The notes under the pieces are model-generated. The model did not search any database and had not been told where the DNA came from. It saw nothing but the letters and a program-made list of their open reading frames with translations. This document shows positions 50,732 to 57,301 of a DNA stretch of 57,301 bases, one piece after another. How positions within the stretch are numbered: the stretch's first letter is position 1; each line of letters begins with the position of its first letter. The stretch is from Thermoplasmata archaeon (GTDB taxonomy: Archaea; Thermoplasmatota; Thermoplasmata; Lutacidiplasmatales; UBA184), in the NCBI GenBank assembly GCA_022750455.1, contig JAKIVR010000007.1, positions 1-57,301 of the forward strand, in the 5' to 3' direction. The translations under genes were made by a program, and so were the position numbers.

Positions 50732-51061
50732 GAGAGGCCGTCGTGGACGGCCCGAGGCGACCCTGCGGGGTCGACTTCGGACGACGACGAAGGCCCCTCC
50801 GGACCGCCAGCGGACGGGACCGTCCGCTCTCATGAAGCGAGGACAACCCCGTCGTCCGAGAGCCCCGGCCCGGGTCAGGACACCGAGAGGGTCGTACGGC
50901 CTACCGTGACGTGAGCCGTTGCGGCTGGGGCATATTGGGACGGAGACGCTGAGCGGTGCCTGTCCGCGCGCGCCGGTCCGCCCGCATTCGGCGCGGTCGC
51001 GTCGCAGGGGTCTTAGACCTCCTCACGATGAGGGACCGCGACCACGGAGGGGAAGAGTGCC
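50732..51061. other. gene-free spacer of about 330 bases
   Basis: No convincing gene, tRNA or repeat is visible. The ORFs listed in this stretch have arginine/proline-rich shadow composition. It separates the DUF58 operon from the SRPBCC/ArsR island. Confidence 0.4.
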
Positions 51062-51580
51062 ATGCCGGTTCATTCGATCAGGTATCGATTCCGACAACCG
51101 TTCCGCGCCCCGGCGAGCGCGGCGTTCGCCTGGTGCGTCGACTTCCGTCCGTCCGATGCCGCACTCCTTCCCCATTGGGAGAGTCGATCCGTCGAGTGGA
51201 TCTCCGACGACGCGCTCATCCTGACCGACACGAGCGCTCGTCGAGGGAAGAGCACTCGGATCCGCCGGCTCGTTCGGATCGATCCGTCGGAGATGTCGTG
51301 GACGAACACTCACCTCGATGGGCCCCGCCGCCACTCGCAGTTCTGGTACCGGGTCGTCCGGGACGGTCCGAACCACTCCCACCTCGAGTTCGAGGGTCTG
51401 GAGCTGGTGACCGCGGCTCGCGCCCTCACGCCGAAGCAGATTACGACGCTCGCGGCCTCCCACCGTACCGAGGACGCGGGAATGTGGCGACGGGAGTTCG
51501 CCCCCGTGCTCGAGGCCGACGCGAAACGGTCCCGCTCCCGCCGAGCTCCGCGGACGAAAGGACGAACGGCTCGACGCTGA
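51062..51580 (+). CDS. SRPBCC-like protein
   Basis: The 172-residue protein has a START-like pattern: IRYRFRQPFRAPASAAFAWC, a central IRRLVRIDPSEMSWTNTH, then SQFWYRVVRDGPNHSHLEFE and a C-terminal helix, ending in a very basic tail (SRSRRAPRTKGRTARR) that could bind nucleic acid or membrane. It is the first of four SRPBCC-type genes within 2.6 kb and lies upstream of the ArsR operator, so it is a separate transcript from the ArsR operon. Confidence 0.68.
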   Translation: MPVHSIRYRFRQPFRAPASAAFAWCVDFRPSDAALLPHWESRSVEWISDDALILTDTSARRGKSTRIRRLVRIDPSEMSWTNTHLDGPRRHSQFWYRVVRDGPNHSHLEFEGLELVTAARALTPKQITTLAASHRTEDAGMWRREFAPVLEADAKRSRSRRAPRTKGRTARR

Positions 51581-51664
51581 ACCGGATCGCGGCCGGTCCC
51601 CGCGAGGGGAGCCGAAGCGTCCGAAACGAAGTACGAGGGGCGCCCGCGGCGTGGCCCAGAATGT

Positions 51665-51692
51665 AACCGATTAGTTAATTAACTAGTTGGTT
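51665..51692. promoter_or_regulatory. palindromic operator over the ArsR gene promoter
   Basis: AACCGATTAGTTAATTAACTAGTTGGTT is an imperfect 28-base inverted repeat: the 14-base arms differ at two positions and the core AGTTAATTAACT is perfect. It is a striking A/T island in this GC-rich region and is centred about 29 bases before ATG 51708, where the TATA box of a leaderless gene would be. This is the expected geometry for autorepression by the winged-helix dimer encoded next. Confidence 0.75.
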
Positions 51693-51707
51693 TTGTATCC
51701 CGTGCCG

Positions 51708-52085
51708 ATGTCCGCTGCCACTCTTCGCACCGAGAACGATCGACTGAGCTCGACGTTCTCGGCGCTCGCCGATCCGACCCGACGGGCGATCCTGGCCCGG
51801 CTCGCCTCGGGAGAGGCCTCGGTGACGGAGCTGGCGGAGCCGTTCGAGATGAGCCTCCCGGCGATCTCCAAGCACCTCCGGGTGCTGGAAGGAGCGGGCC
51901 TGATCGCGCGCCGGAAGGAGGCGCAATGGCGGCCCTGCCGACTGGAGGCCCGGCCGCTCAAGGACATCGCGCACTGGACGGAGAACTATCGCCAATTCTG
52001 GGACGAGAGCTTCGATCGTCTCGACGCGTACTTGCGCGAAGTCGAATCGGAGGCGAAACACCATGGTCGAACCAAGAAACACTGA
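51708..52085 (+). CDS. ArsR-family winged-helix transcriptional regulator
   Basis: The 125-residue protein has an ArsR-type winged helix: FSALADPTRRAILARLASGE, VTELAEPFEMSLPAISKHLR (recognition helix) and VLEGAGLIARRKEAQWRPC, then a C-terminal helix with YRQFWDESFDRLDAYLRE. There is no CxC metal site, so it is of the SdpR-like non-metal subgroup that often precedes AHSA1 genes. ATG 51708 is chosen by promoter spacing. It overlaps the next gene by 23 bases and is probably autoregulated through the palindrome upstream. Confidence 0.92.
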   Translation: MSAATLRTENDRLSSTFSALADPTRRAILARLASGEASVTELAEPFEMSLPAISKHLRVLEGAGLIARRKEAQWRPCRLEARPLKDIAHWTENYRQFWDESFDRLDAYLREVESEAKHHGRTKKH

Positions 52086-52599
52086 GATCCACGCCGGACG
52101 CCGACCGAGTAGCCCGGAGAGCCTGAAGACCGGGTTCGTGCTGACCCGAGAGTTCCGCGTGCCCCGGCAGGTGCTCTGGTCGGCGCTCACCGATCCCCGG
52201 AAGCTGGCGATCTGGTGGGGACCTCGCGGGGCCACCAATCCGGTCTGTGAGCTCGATCCCCGGGTCCACGGCGCTCTTCGGATCCACTCCCAAAACCCGG
52301 ACGGGTCCATCTTTCCGGTCACGGGAACCGTACGCGAGGTCGATGCCCCTCGAAAGTTCGTCTTCGTTCTCTCGGTCGCGTTCCCACCCGGCGTGGTCCC
52401 CTTCGAGGTCCTGCACACCCTTCGGTTCGACGAGCACGGGGGCACGACGACCTTGACCCTCGAGGCCCAGCCCCTCCAGACCACGCCCGCCTCCCTCGAG
52501 TGGATCGCGGGAGCCGATCCGGGGTGGGGCGAGAGCCTCGAGCGACTCGCCGAACTGGTCCAAGCCGGCCCCGGGGAGGCAGTCCGTGCCCGCGCATAG
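52063..52599 (+). CDS. AHSA1/SRPBCC protein, first of three in tandem
   Basis: The 178-residue protein has the AHSA1 signature VLTREFRVPRQVLWSALTDP followed by RKLAIWWGPRG, then VTGTVREVDAPRKFVFVLS and a C-terminal SLERLAELVQ helix. It starts inside the ArsR gene and ends over the next gene, so translation is coupled. AHSA1-only proteins have a hydrophobic cavity but no fixed function. Confidence 0.88.
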   Translation: MVEPRNTEIHAGRRPSSPESLKTGFVLTREFRVPRQVLWSALTDPRKLAIWWGPRGATNPVCELDPRVHGALRIHSQNPDGSIFPVTGTVREVDAPRKFVFVLSVAFPPGVVPFEVLHTLRFDEHGGTTTLTLEAQPLQTTPASLEWIAGADPGWGESLERLAELVQAGPGEAVRARA

Positions 52600-53101
52600 G
52601 CCGAAGGCCGCCTCGGACTCCGAAGAGGGGGGTCCCGAGATCGTCCTCTCCCGAGTGATCCACGCACCGCGGGAGACGGTGTGGAAGGCGTGGACCGAGC
52701 CCCGAAGGCTGGCGAACTGGTGGGGACCCGAGAGTTTCACCAACCCCGTCTGTGACGTCGAGGTCCGAGCGGGGGGAGCGATCCGGATCGAGATGCGCGC
52801 CCCCGACGGGGTCGTCTATCCGATGACCGGGACGTTCCGGGAGGTGTCGCCGCCCGAGCGGCTCGTCTTCTCCAGCGCGGCTCTCGACGCCGCCGGGGTC
52901 CCTCTGTTCGAGGTGTTGAATACGGTGACGTTCGCCGAGCGACCGGGATCGACCGAGTTGACCGTCCGATTCCAGGTCGTTCGCCGGACCGGCGAGGCGG
53001 GGCCGTACTTGGCGGGCGCGAAGGTCGGCTGGACCCAGAGCCTCGCGCGCCTCGCCACGCTCGTCGAGACCAACCCCGAGAAGGGACATGTCAAGAGGTG
53101 A
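52586..53101 (+). CDS. AHSA1/SRPBCC protein, second of three in tandem
   Basis: The 171-residue protein has LSRVIHAPRETVWKAWTEPR with RLANWWGPESFTNPVCDVEV, MTGTFREVSPPERLVFSSAA and SLARLATLVE. It is a clear paralogue of both neighbours (shared WWGP and TGTxREV segments), suggesting local duplication. The GTG start overlaps the preceding gene by 14 bases. Confidence 0.88.
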   Translation: MPAHRPKAASDSEEGGPEIVLSRVIHAPRETVWKAWTEPRRLANWWGPESFTNPVCDVEVRAGGAIRIEMRAPDGVVYPMTGTFREVSPPERLVFSSAALDAAGVPLFEVLNTVTFAERPGSTELTVRFQVVRRTGEAGPYLAGAKVGWTQSLARLATLVETNPEKGHVKR

Positions 53102-53612
53102 CGCTGAACTTCCCCCGTCAGAGGGAACGAACGACAGCGAGGTGGTCATCTCCCGCATCGTGGACGCAACCCGCGAGCGAGTGTGGGACGCGATGACGGA
53201 CCCCACGCAGCTCGTCCACTGGTGGGGCCCCCGAGGCTTCACCACCACGGTCCGGGAGATGGACGTGAAGCCTGGGGGGGTCTGGATCCAGGTCATGCAT
53301 GGACCGGATGGCGTCGACTCCCCGAACGTGAGCCGGTTCTTGGAGGTCGTGAGACCAGAGCGCCTCGTGTACTCACACGGTGGAGGGCGCCCCGGCGACG
53401 CGGCGGTCCAGTTCGAGTCGACGTGGACGTTCGAGTCGCTGGCCGAGGGGAGGACCCGCGTGACGATTCGCCACGTGTTTTCCTCCACCGCGGAGCGGGA
53501 CCGAGTCGTACGCGAGTACCACGCGATCGACGGGGGCCAACAGACCCTCGAGCGCCTGGCGGAGTTCGCCGCGCCGGATCGCGCGGCCTCCCCGGGAACC
53601 GCGAGTACTTAG
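53088..53612 (+). CDS. AHSA1/SRPBCC protein, third of three in tandem
   Basis: The 174-residue protein has ISRIVDATRERVWDAMTDPT with QLVHWWGPRGFTTTVREMDV, then RFLEVVRPERLVYSHGGG and RVTIRHVFSSTAERDRVV, closing with QTLERLAEF. It overlaps the second copy by 14 bases and differs more in its second half, so the three copies may bind different ligands. Confidence 0.88.
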   Translation: MSRGDAELPPSEGTNDSEVVISRIVDATRERVWDAMTDPTQLVHWWGPRGFTTTVREMDVKPGGVWIQVMHGPDGVDSPNVSRFLEVVRPERLVYSHGGGRPGDAAVQFESTWTFESLAEGRTRVTIRHVFSSTAERDRVVREYHAIDGGQQTLERLAEFAAPDRAASPGTAST

Positions 53613-53636
53613 ACCCGAGATCTCTCCCCCTCTGGG

Positions 53637-54191
53637 ATGACACCGCGGGCCCCGCGCGCCAGGAAGGCGGACCCGGATCCGAAGATCCGACCGCTCCGAC
53701 GGTCGGATCGGTGGGGGTTCCAGGCGCTCCGGCTGGAGGCGTTGGCGACCGACCCGCTGGCGTTCGGCAGCACCTTTGTGCAGGAATCGAAGGATTCGGA
53801 GTCTCGATGGGAGGAGCGGGTCCGGGGGGCCGTCGGATCAACGACCGAGGCGGTCTGGGTCGCCGAGTCGACGGATGGATCGCTCATCGGGATGGTGGGG
53901 ATGTTTGTCGAGAAAGGTCGCGACCATGCCCATCTGTGGGGGATGTGGGTTCATCCGGAGCACCGACGACGCGGCGTGGGCGCGGCCCTGGTCGATGCGC
54001 TCCTCGAGCACGCGGACACGGTGTGGCTGACCCCGGAGCTGAAGCTCTCGGTGAATCCGACCCAGAAGGCCGCGGTGAACCTGTACCGGTCGAGAGGGTT
54101 CGTCCCCACGGGCCGTACCGAGCCTCTCGGTCACACGGAAGGTGCGATCGCCGCGGAGTGGAGACGGCGGCGGGCGAGGCTCGCGCCCTAG
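53637..54191 (+). CDS. GNAT family N-acetyltransferase
   Basis: The 184-residue protein has a clear GNAT fold: IRPLRRSDRWGFQALRLEAL, then HLWGMWVHPEHRRRGVGAAL with the acetyl-CoA binding R/QxxGxG/A loop intact, and LSVNPTQKAAVNLYRSRGF. It transfers an acetyl group to an unknown amine. It starts 24 bases after the last AHSA1 gene and may belong to the same transcript. Confidence 0.9.
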   Translation: MTPRAPRARKADPDPKIRPLRRSDRWGFQALRLEALATDPLAFGSTFVQESKDSESRWEERVRGAVGSTTEAVWVAESTDGSLIGMVGMFVEKGRDHAHLWGMWVHPEHRRRGVGAALVDALLEHADTVWLTPELKLSVNPTQKAAVNLYRSRGFVPTGRTEPLGHTEGAIAAEWRRRRARLAP

Positions 54192-54267
54192 CGCTCCCAA
54201 CTCCGTCCGCGGCGTCGGGCCATCCCTCGCCATTCGTCGGGATCGTGCGCGGGGGAATGGCGTCGGT

Positions 54268-54275
54268 CTAATACC
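54268..54275 (+). promoter_or_regulatory. TATA-like box of the MoxR gene
   Basis: TCTAATAC is centred about 30 bases before ATG 54302 and is the only A/T-rich element in the spacer. Confidence 0.5.
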
Positions 54276-54301
54276 GACCGAACGCTCCGCCGCGCCAAGC
54301 G

Positions 54302-55252
54302 ATGAAGGGTCCCGATGCGCGAATCCGCATGCAGGCGGTCCAAGCCGCGGTCCACCAAGCGGTCGTCGGACGGGACGACGCGATCGACCTGATCAGTACG
54401 GGGCTCCTGGCGGACGGACACATCCTTCTCGAGGACCTCCCCGGTCTCGGCAAGACGCTCATCGCCAAGTCGTTCGCCGCCGCCCTCGGCCTCAGCTTCT
54501 CCCGCGTCCAGTTCACGGCCGACCTGATGCCTCAGGACATCACGGGCGCCGAGATGCTCGACGCTACCGGGCGGGACCTCAAGTTCCGACCCGGACCGTT
54601 GTTCGCCAACATCGTACTCGCCGACGAGATCAATCGGGCCCCCCCGAAGGTCCAGTCCGCCCTTCTCGAGGCGATGCAGGAGTTCCAGGTGACGAGCGAT
54701 CGGAGCTCGCACGCGCTCGAGCGTCCGTTCCTGGTCCTCGCCACCCAGAATCCGCTCGAGCTGGAGGGGACGTACCCGCTCCCCGAGGCCCAGGTCGACC
54801 GGTTCCTGATGCGGATCGCCGTCGGTTACCCGACCGTCGAGGAGGAGGGGATGATCCTCCAGCGCCGGGGCGAACGGAAGGAGGACGACGCCCGGGTCCC
54901 CCCGGTCCTCGCGCCGGGCGAGTTCAAGGAGATGCAGCGGAGCGTCGAGGAGATCGAGATCGAGGCCACCATCCAGCGGTATGCCATCGAGGTGGTCCGG
55001 GCGACTCGGGGCGACGCACGGGTCGAGGTCGGCGCGTCGCCCCGGGGCTCCCTGGCCCTACTCAAGCTCTCCCGCGCCCGGGCGCTCCTGCAGGGCCGGG
55101 ACTACGTCGTGCCGGACGACGTGAAACAGATCGCCCTGCCGGCGCTCGCCCACCGAGTCCTCGTCAAACCCGAGCCGTACCTCCGAGGCATCCGAGGGGA
55201 GCAGGTCGTCAAGGCGGCCCTCGAACGGGTCCCCGTGCCAAAGGTAGGCTGA
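54302..55252 (+). CDS. MoxR-family AAA+ ATPase
   Basis: The 316-residue ATPase has Walker A LEDLPGLGKTLIAKSFA near residue 45, MoxR-specific FTADLMPQDITGAEM, Walker B NIVLADEINRAPPKVQSALL and FLVLATQNPLELEGTYPLPE, then the helical lid domain with SPRGSLALLKLSRARALL. MoxR proteins act as chaperones for membrane or cofactor complexes, normally with DUF58 and vWA partners. Its likely partners are in the DUF58 operon about 4 kb upstream, with the SRPBCC/ArsR island in between. Confidence 0.93.
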   Translation: MKGPDARIRMQAVQAAVHQAVVGRDDAIDLISTGLLADGHILLEDLPGLGKTLIAKSFAAALGLSFSRVQFTADLMPQDITGAEMLDATGRDLKFRPGPLFANIVLADEINRAPPKVQSALLEAMQEFQVTSDRSSHALERPFLVLATQNPLELEGTYPLPEAQVDRFLMRIAVGYPTVEEEGMILQRRGERKEDDARVPPVLAPGEFKEMQRSVEEIEIEATIQRYAIEVVRATRGDARVEVGASPRGSLALLKLSRARALLQGRDYVVPDDVKQIALPALAHRVLVKPEPYLRGIRGEQVVKAALERVPVPKVG

Positions 55253-55293
55253 CCTCCCCCCAAGCTTTTGCCCCTGTTTTTTCTCCCTTCGTT

Positions 55294-56241
55294 GTGTCCG
55301 AGCCCCGCGTCATCGTCATCGCGGACCCGATCGCGGCCGACGCCGTGCGCCAGCTCCGGGAGGCGGGTTGCCAGGTCTTGGACGTCAGCGGGACGCCCGA
55401 GAAGATCCCGGAGTCATTGGCGAACGCGTGGGGGCTCGTGGTGCGCAGCCGGACGAAGGTCAACGCGGAGCTGCTCGGTCGCGCCCCCCACCTCGCCCTT
55501 GTCGCCCGGGCCGGGGTCGGCGTGGACAACATCGACATGGCCGCGACGGCGCAGCGCCACGTGCAGGTCGTGAACGCGCCCACCGCCGCCACGGTGAGCG
55601 TCGCGGAGCTCACGGTCGCCCTCTACCTCCTCCTCGTGCGGGAGATCGTACCGGCGATCGACGGCACGCGCCAGGGACAGTGGCCCCGCGGCACCCGGGG
55701 ACATGAGCTGGCGGGGCGAACGATCGGCTTCGTCGGGTACGGCCGGATCGGACGCGAGGTCGCCGCCCGGGTTCGCGCCTTCGGCGTCCAGCTCATCGCC
55801 TTCGACCCGTTCGTGACGACGACCTCCGACGGGACCCGGCTCGTGCCGTTGGAGGAGCTCATTCGCACGGCGGACATCGTCAGCCTCCACGCCGCCGCCA
55901 CTCCCGAGAACCATCATCTGATCAATGCGGCCAGGCTCGCCCAGATGCGCCCCGGCGCCTACGTGGTGAACGTCGCCCGCGGGCCCCTCGTCGATGAAGA
56001 GGCGCTCCTCGACGCGCTCACGAACGGCCCGCTGGCCGGCGCCGCCCTCGATGTCTACGAGGTCGAGCCCCCGAAGCGCCCGGGCCTGCTCGCGCATCCG
56101 AAGATCGTTCCCACGCCCCACATGGGGGCGTCCTCCCACGAGGCGCAGCAGCGCGCCGGCGCCCTGGTGGTCGAGGAGATCCTCCGAGCGGTCCGGGGCG
56201 AGCCGCTCCAGTTCGAAGTCCAACCGGAGAAACCAACATGA
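55294..56241 (+). CDS. serA: D-3-phosphoglycerate dehydrogenase (short form)
   Basis: The 315-residue D-2-hydroxyacid dehydrogenase has ARAGVGVDNIDMAA, NAPTAATVSVAELTVALYL, NAD motif GFVGYGRIGREVAAR near residue 148, and the catalytic Arg, Glu and His in NVARGPLVDEEAL, DVYEVEPP and PHMGASSHEAQ. It has no ACT or intervening C-terminal domain, so it is not serine-inhibited in the usual way. The GTG start is 28 bases after CTTTTG. Its stop overlaps the aminotransferase ATG, a pairing that supports serine synthesis. The longer track ORF is mostly antisense or shadow sequence. Confidence 0.9.
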   Translation: MSEPRVIVIADPIAADAVRQLREAGCQVLDVSGTPEKIPESLANAWGLVVRSRTKVNAELLGRAPHLALVARAGVGVDNIDMAATAQRHVQVVNAPTAATVSVAELTVALYLLLVREIVPAIDGTRQGQWPRGTRGHELAGRTIGFVGYGRIGREVAARVRAFGVQLIAFDPFVTTTSDGTRLVPLEELIRTADIVSLHAAATPENHHLINAARLAQMRPGAYVVNVARGPLVDEEALLDALTNGPLAGAALDVYEVEPPKRPGLLAHPKIVPTPHMGASSHEAQQRAGALVVEEILRAVRGEPLQFEVQPEKPT

Positions 56242-57301
56242 CCGCATACGACCCCGAAACCGCCACGTTCCTCGTCGCCGGACCGGTCCGAATCCACCCG
56301 CGCGTCCTCCGGGTCATGAGCACCCCGTCGCTCAATCACCGCGGAGACGCGTTCAAACAGGTCGTCGGAGACATTCGCGAGTTGCTCCCGGTGCTGTTCG
56401 ATGCGAAAGGCCACCAGTCCGTGATCACGGGCAGCGGGACGGCCGGCATCGAGGCCGTCTACTCGAACCTGCTCCGAACGGGAGACCGGACCCTGGTGAT
56501 CACCAACGGGAACTTCGGCGAGCGGAGCGAGGACATCGCCCGGCGGTACTGCGACCATGTGACGACGATCAAGGCGCCGTGGGGCCAGGGCCTCCCGGTG
56601 GAGGCGGTCACGGCGGAGCTCGAGAAGGGCGACGTCCGGGCCGTCTGCGTCGTCTACAACGAGACGAGCGTCGGATTGACGAACGATCTCGCCCGCATCC
56701 AGGCCCCGATCCGAAAGTCCGGCGCCCTGTTCCTGGTCGATGGGATCTCGGCGGTCGGAGGGATCCGCGTGCCGATCCAGGAGTGGGGGGTCGACGCGCT
56801 CGTGGCCGGCAGCCAAAAGGGGCTCGCCGCGCCCGCGGGTCTCGCGCTGGTGCACCTCTCGGACCGGGCCCGGGCCGAGCTGAAGCCTCGGAGCTACTAT
56901 CTCGACCTCGTCAGCCACCTCGCGAGCTTCGAGAAGAACGAGACCCCGTTCACCCCGGCCGTCCCCCTCTTCCTCGCCCTGCGCGAGGCGCTGCGCCTCC
57001 TGAAGGAGGAGACGTTGGCCGGCCGCATCGAGCGAGGCCACCTCCTCGCGGAAGGGACACGCGCGGCGGCCGCCGCCATCGGGCTCTCCCTGTTCCCGGA
57101 TCCCCGGTTCGCGTCCGACACCGTGACCGCGCTGAAGAACCCCGAGGGGCTTCCCGAGGACTCCGTGCGCAAGGAGCTCCAATCGAAGTACCACGTCCTG
57201 CTGCAGGGCGGTCAGGCTTCGCTCAAGGGGAAGATCTTCCGGATCGGCCACATGGGCATCGCCGACTGGTCGGACCTTCTCATCACCTTCGCGGGGCTCG
57301 A
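56238..57301 (+). CDS. class V aminotransferase (alanine/serine-glyoxylate type), truncated by window end
   Basis: This reading frame runs off the right edge and is missing from the ORF track. About 354 residues are visible: LVAGPVRIHPRVLRVM, SLNHRGDAF, VITGSGTAGIEAVYSNLL, VVYNETSVGLTN, LFLVDGISAVGGIRV with the PLP-binding Asp, and AGSQKGLAAPAGLALVH with the PLP Lys near residue 192. It belongs to the small-subunit class V aminotransferases that act on alanine, serine or phosphoserine. The ATG overlaps the phosphoglycerate dehydrogenase TGA (ATGA), so a phosphoserine role is plausible. Confidence 0.9.
   Translation, partial: MTAYDPETATFLVAGPVRIHPRVLRVMSTPSLNHRGDAFKQVVGDIRELLPVLFDAKGHQSVITGSGTAGIEAVYSNLLRTGDRTLVITNGNFGERSEDIARRYCDHVTTIKAPWGQGLPVEAVTAELEKGDVRAVCVVYNETSVGLTNDLARIQAPIRKSGALFLVDGISAVGGIRVPIQEWGVDALVAGSQKGLAAPAGLALVHLSDRARAELKPRSYYLDLVSHLASFEKNETPFTPAVPLFLALREALRLLKEETLAGRIERGHLLAEGTRAAAAAIGLSLFPDPRFASDTVTALKNPEGLPEDSVRKELQSKYHVLLQGGQASLKGKIFRIGHMGIADWSDLLITFAGL

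Noticed and set aside
51665-51692. palindrome as a transcription terminator or origin element
   Set aside because: There is no following T tract and it sits at promoter distance from the ArsR gene, so an operator is more likely.
54142-55290. upstream extension of the phosphoglycerate dehydrogenase ORF
   Set aside because: This part overlaps the MoxR gene in another frame and is Arg/Pro/Gly-rich. The true start at GTG 55294 has suitable promoter spacing and the family N-terminus.
1-57301. CRISPR array, transposon, integrase or toxin-antitoxin module
   Set aside because: I saw no regularly spaced repeats, transposase motifs, integrase catalytic signature or typical toxin-antitoxin pair in either strand.

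Overview
The window reads as the chromosome of a high-GC, probably acidophilic or acid-tolerant archaeon, most likely from the Thermoplasmata (Thermoplasmatota). Several observations point this way. Ribosomal protein eS1 (S3Ae), RNA polymerase subunit K, an archaeal-type TrmI and FlaI/TadA-like pilus ATPases are present. Many genes have a TATA-like box about 25-32 bases before the start codon and no Shine-Dalgarno site, the pattern of leaderless transcripts. tRNA-Met and tRNA-Tyr carry introns at the canonical archaeal 37/38 position, and no tRNA encodes CCA. A single 5S rRNA gene stands alone with its own promoter. A surface protein carries an apparent thermopsin (peptidase A5) domain. The order-level assignment is inference; no database search was possible.

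Layout. 1-4.7 kb: a partial coiled-coil gene, tRNA-Met, eS1, and a Mg-chelatase-like AAA+/vWA pair. 4.8-9.7 kb: a methyltransferase, an amphipathic-helix protein, arginine deiminase, an ABC-2 exporter and an AHSA1 protein. 9.6-17.0 kb (minus strand): a type IV pilus-like cluster, in transcription order pilin-like protein, ATPase, TadC-like, TadC-like, ATPase, orphan DNA methyltransferase. 17.1-21.4 kb: a double-ACT protein, tRNA-Gly, a lone receiver protein, a large hybrid histidine kinase with an Hpt domain, and tRNA-Tyr. 21.5-28.1 kb: metabolic genes (terpenoid-toroid protein, adenylate kinase, UMP kinase-like kinase, ribose-5-phosphate isomerase, enoyl-CoA hydratase, PaaA-like di-iron protein, diphosphomevalonate decarboxylase, thioesterase). 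28.2-33.9 kb: a membrane protein, 5S rRNA, endonuclease IV, a transketolase C-half, and a chain of overlapping genes (transaldolase, DUF357, translin, MTA phosphorylase) convergent with rpoK.

34.2-41.7 kb: small redox and membrane genes, a K+ channel with an RCK domain, tRNA-Gly, the thermopsin-like surface protein divergent from trmI, and a membrane protein. 41.8-47.6 kb: GT4 glycosyltransferase plus GH57 glycosidase, a sugar kinase and a GNAT-like protein. 47.6-50.7 kb: a four-gene DUF4129/DUF58 membrane operon. 51.0-54.2 kb: an island of four SRPBCC proteins, an ArsR regulator with a palindromic operator laid over its own promoter, and a GNAT enzyme. 54.3-57.3 kb: MoxR ATPase, D-3-phosphoglycerate dehydrogenase and a truncated class V aminotransferase.

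The most unusual features are the pilus cluster with two ATPases flanking two membrane platform genes and coupled to an orphan DNA methyltransferase, the ArsR/AHSA1 operon with its operator, and the bacterial-style multistep phosphorelay kinase. I see no CRISPR array, transposase, integrase or restriction endonuclease.
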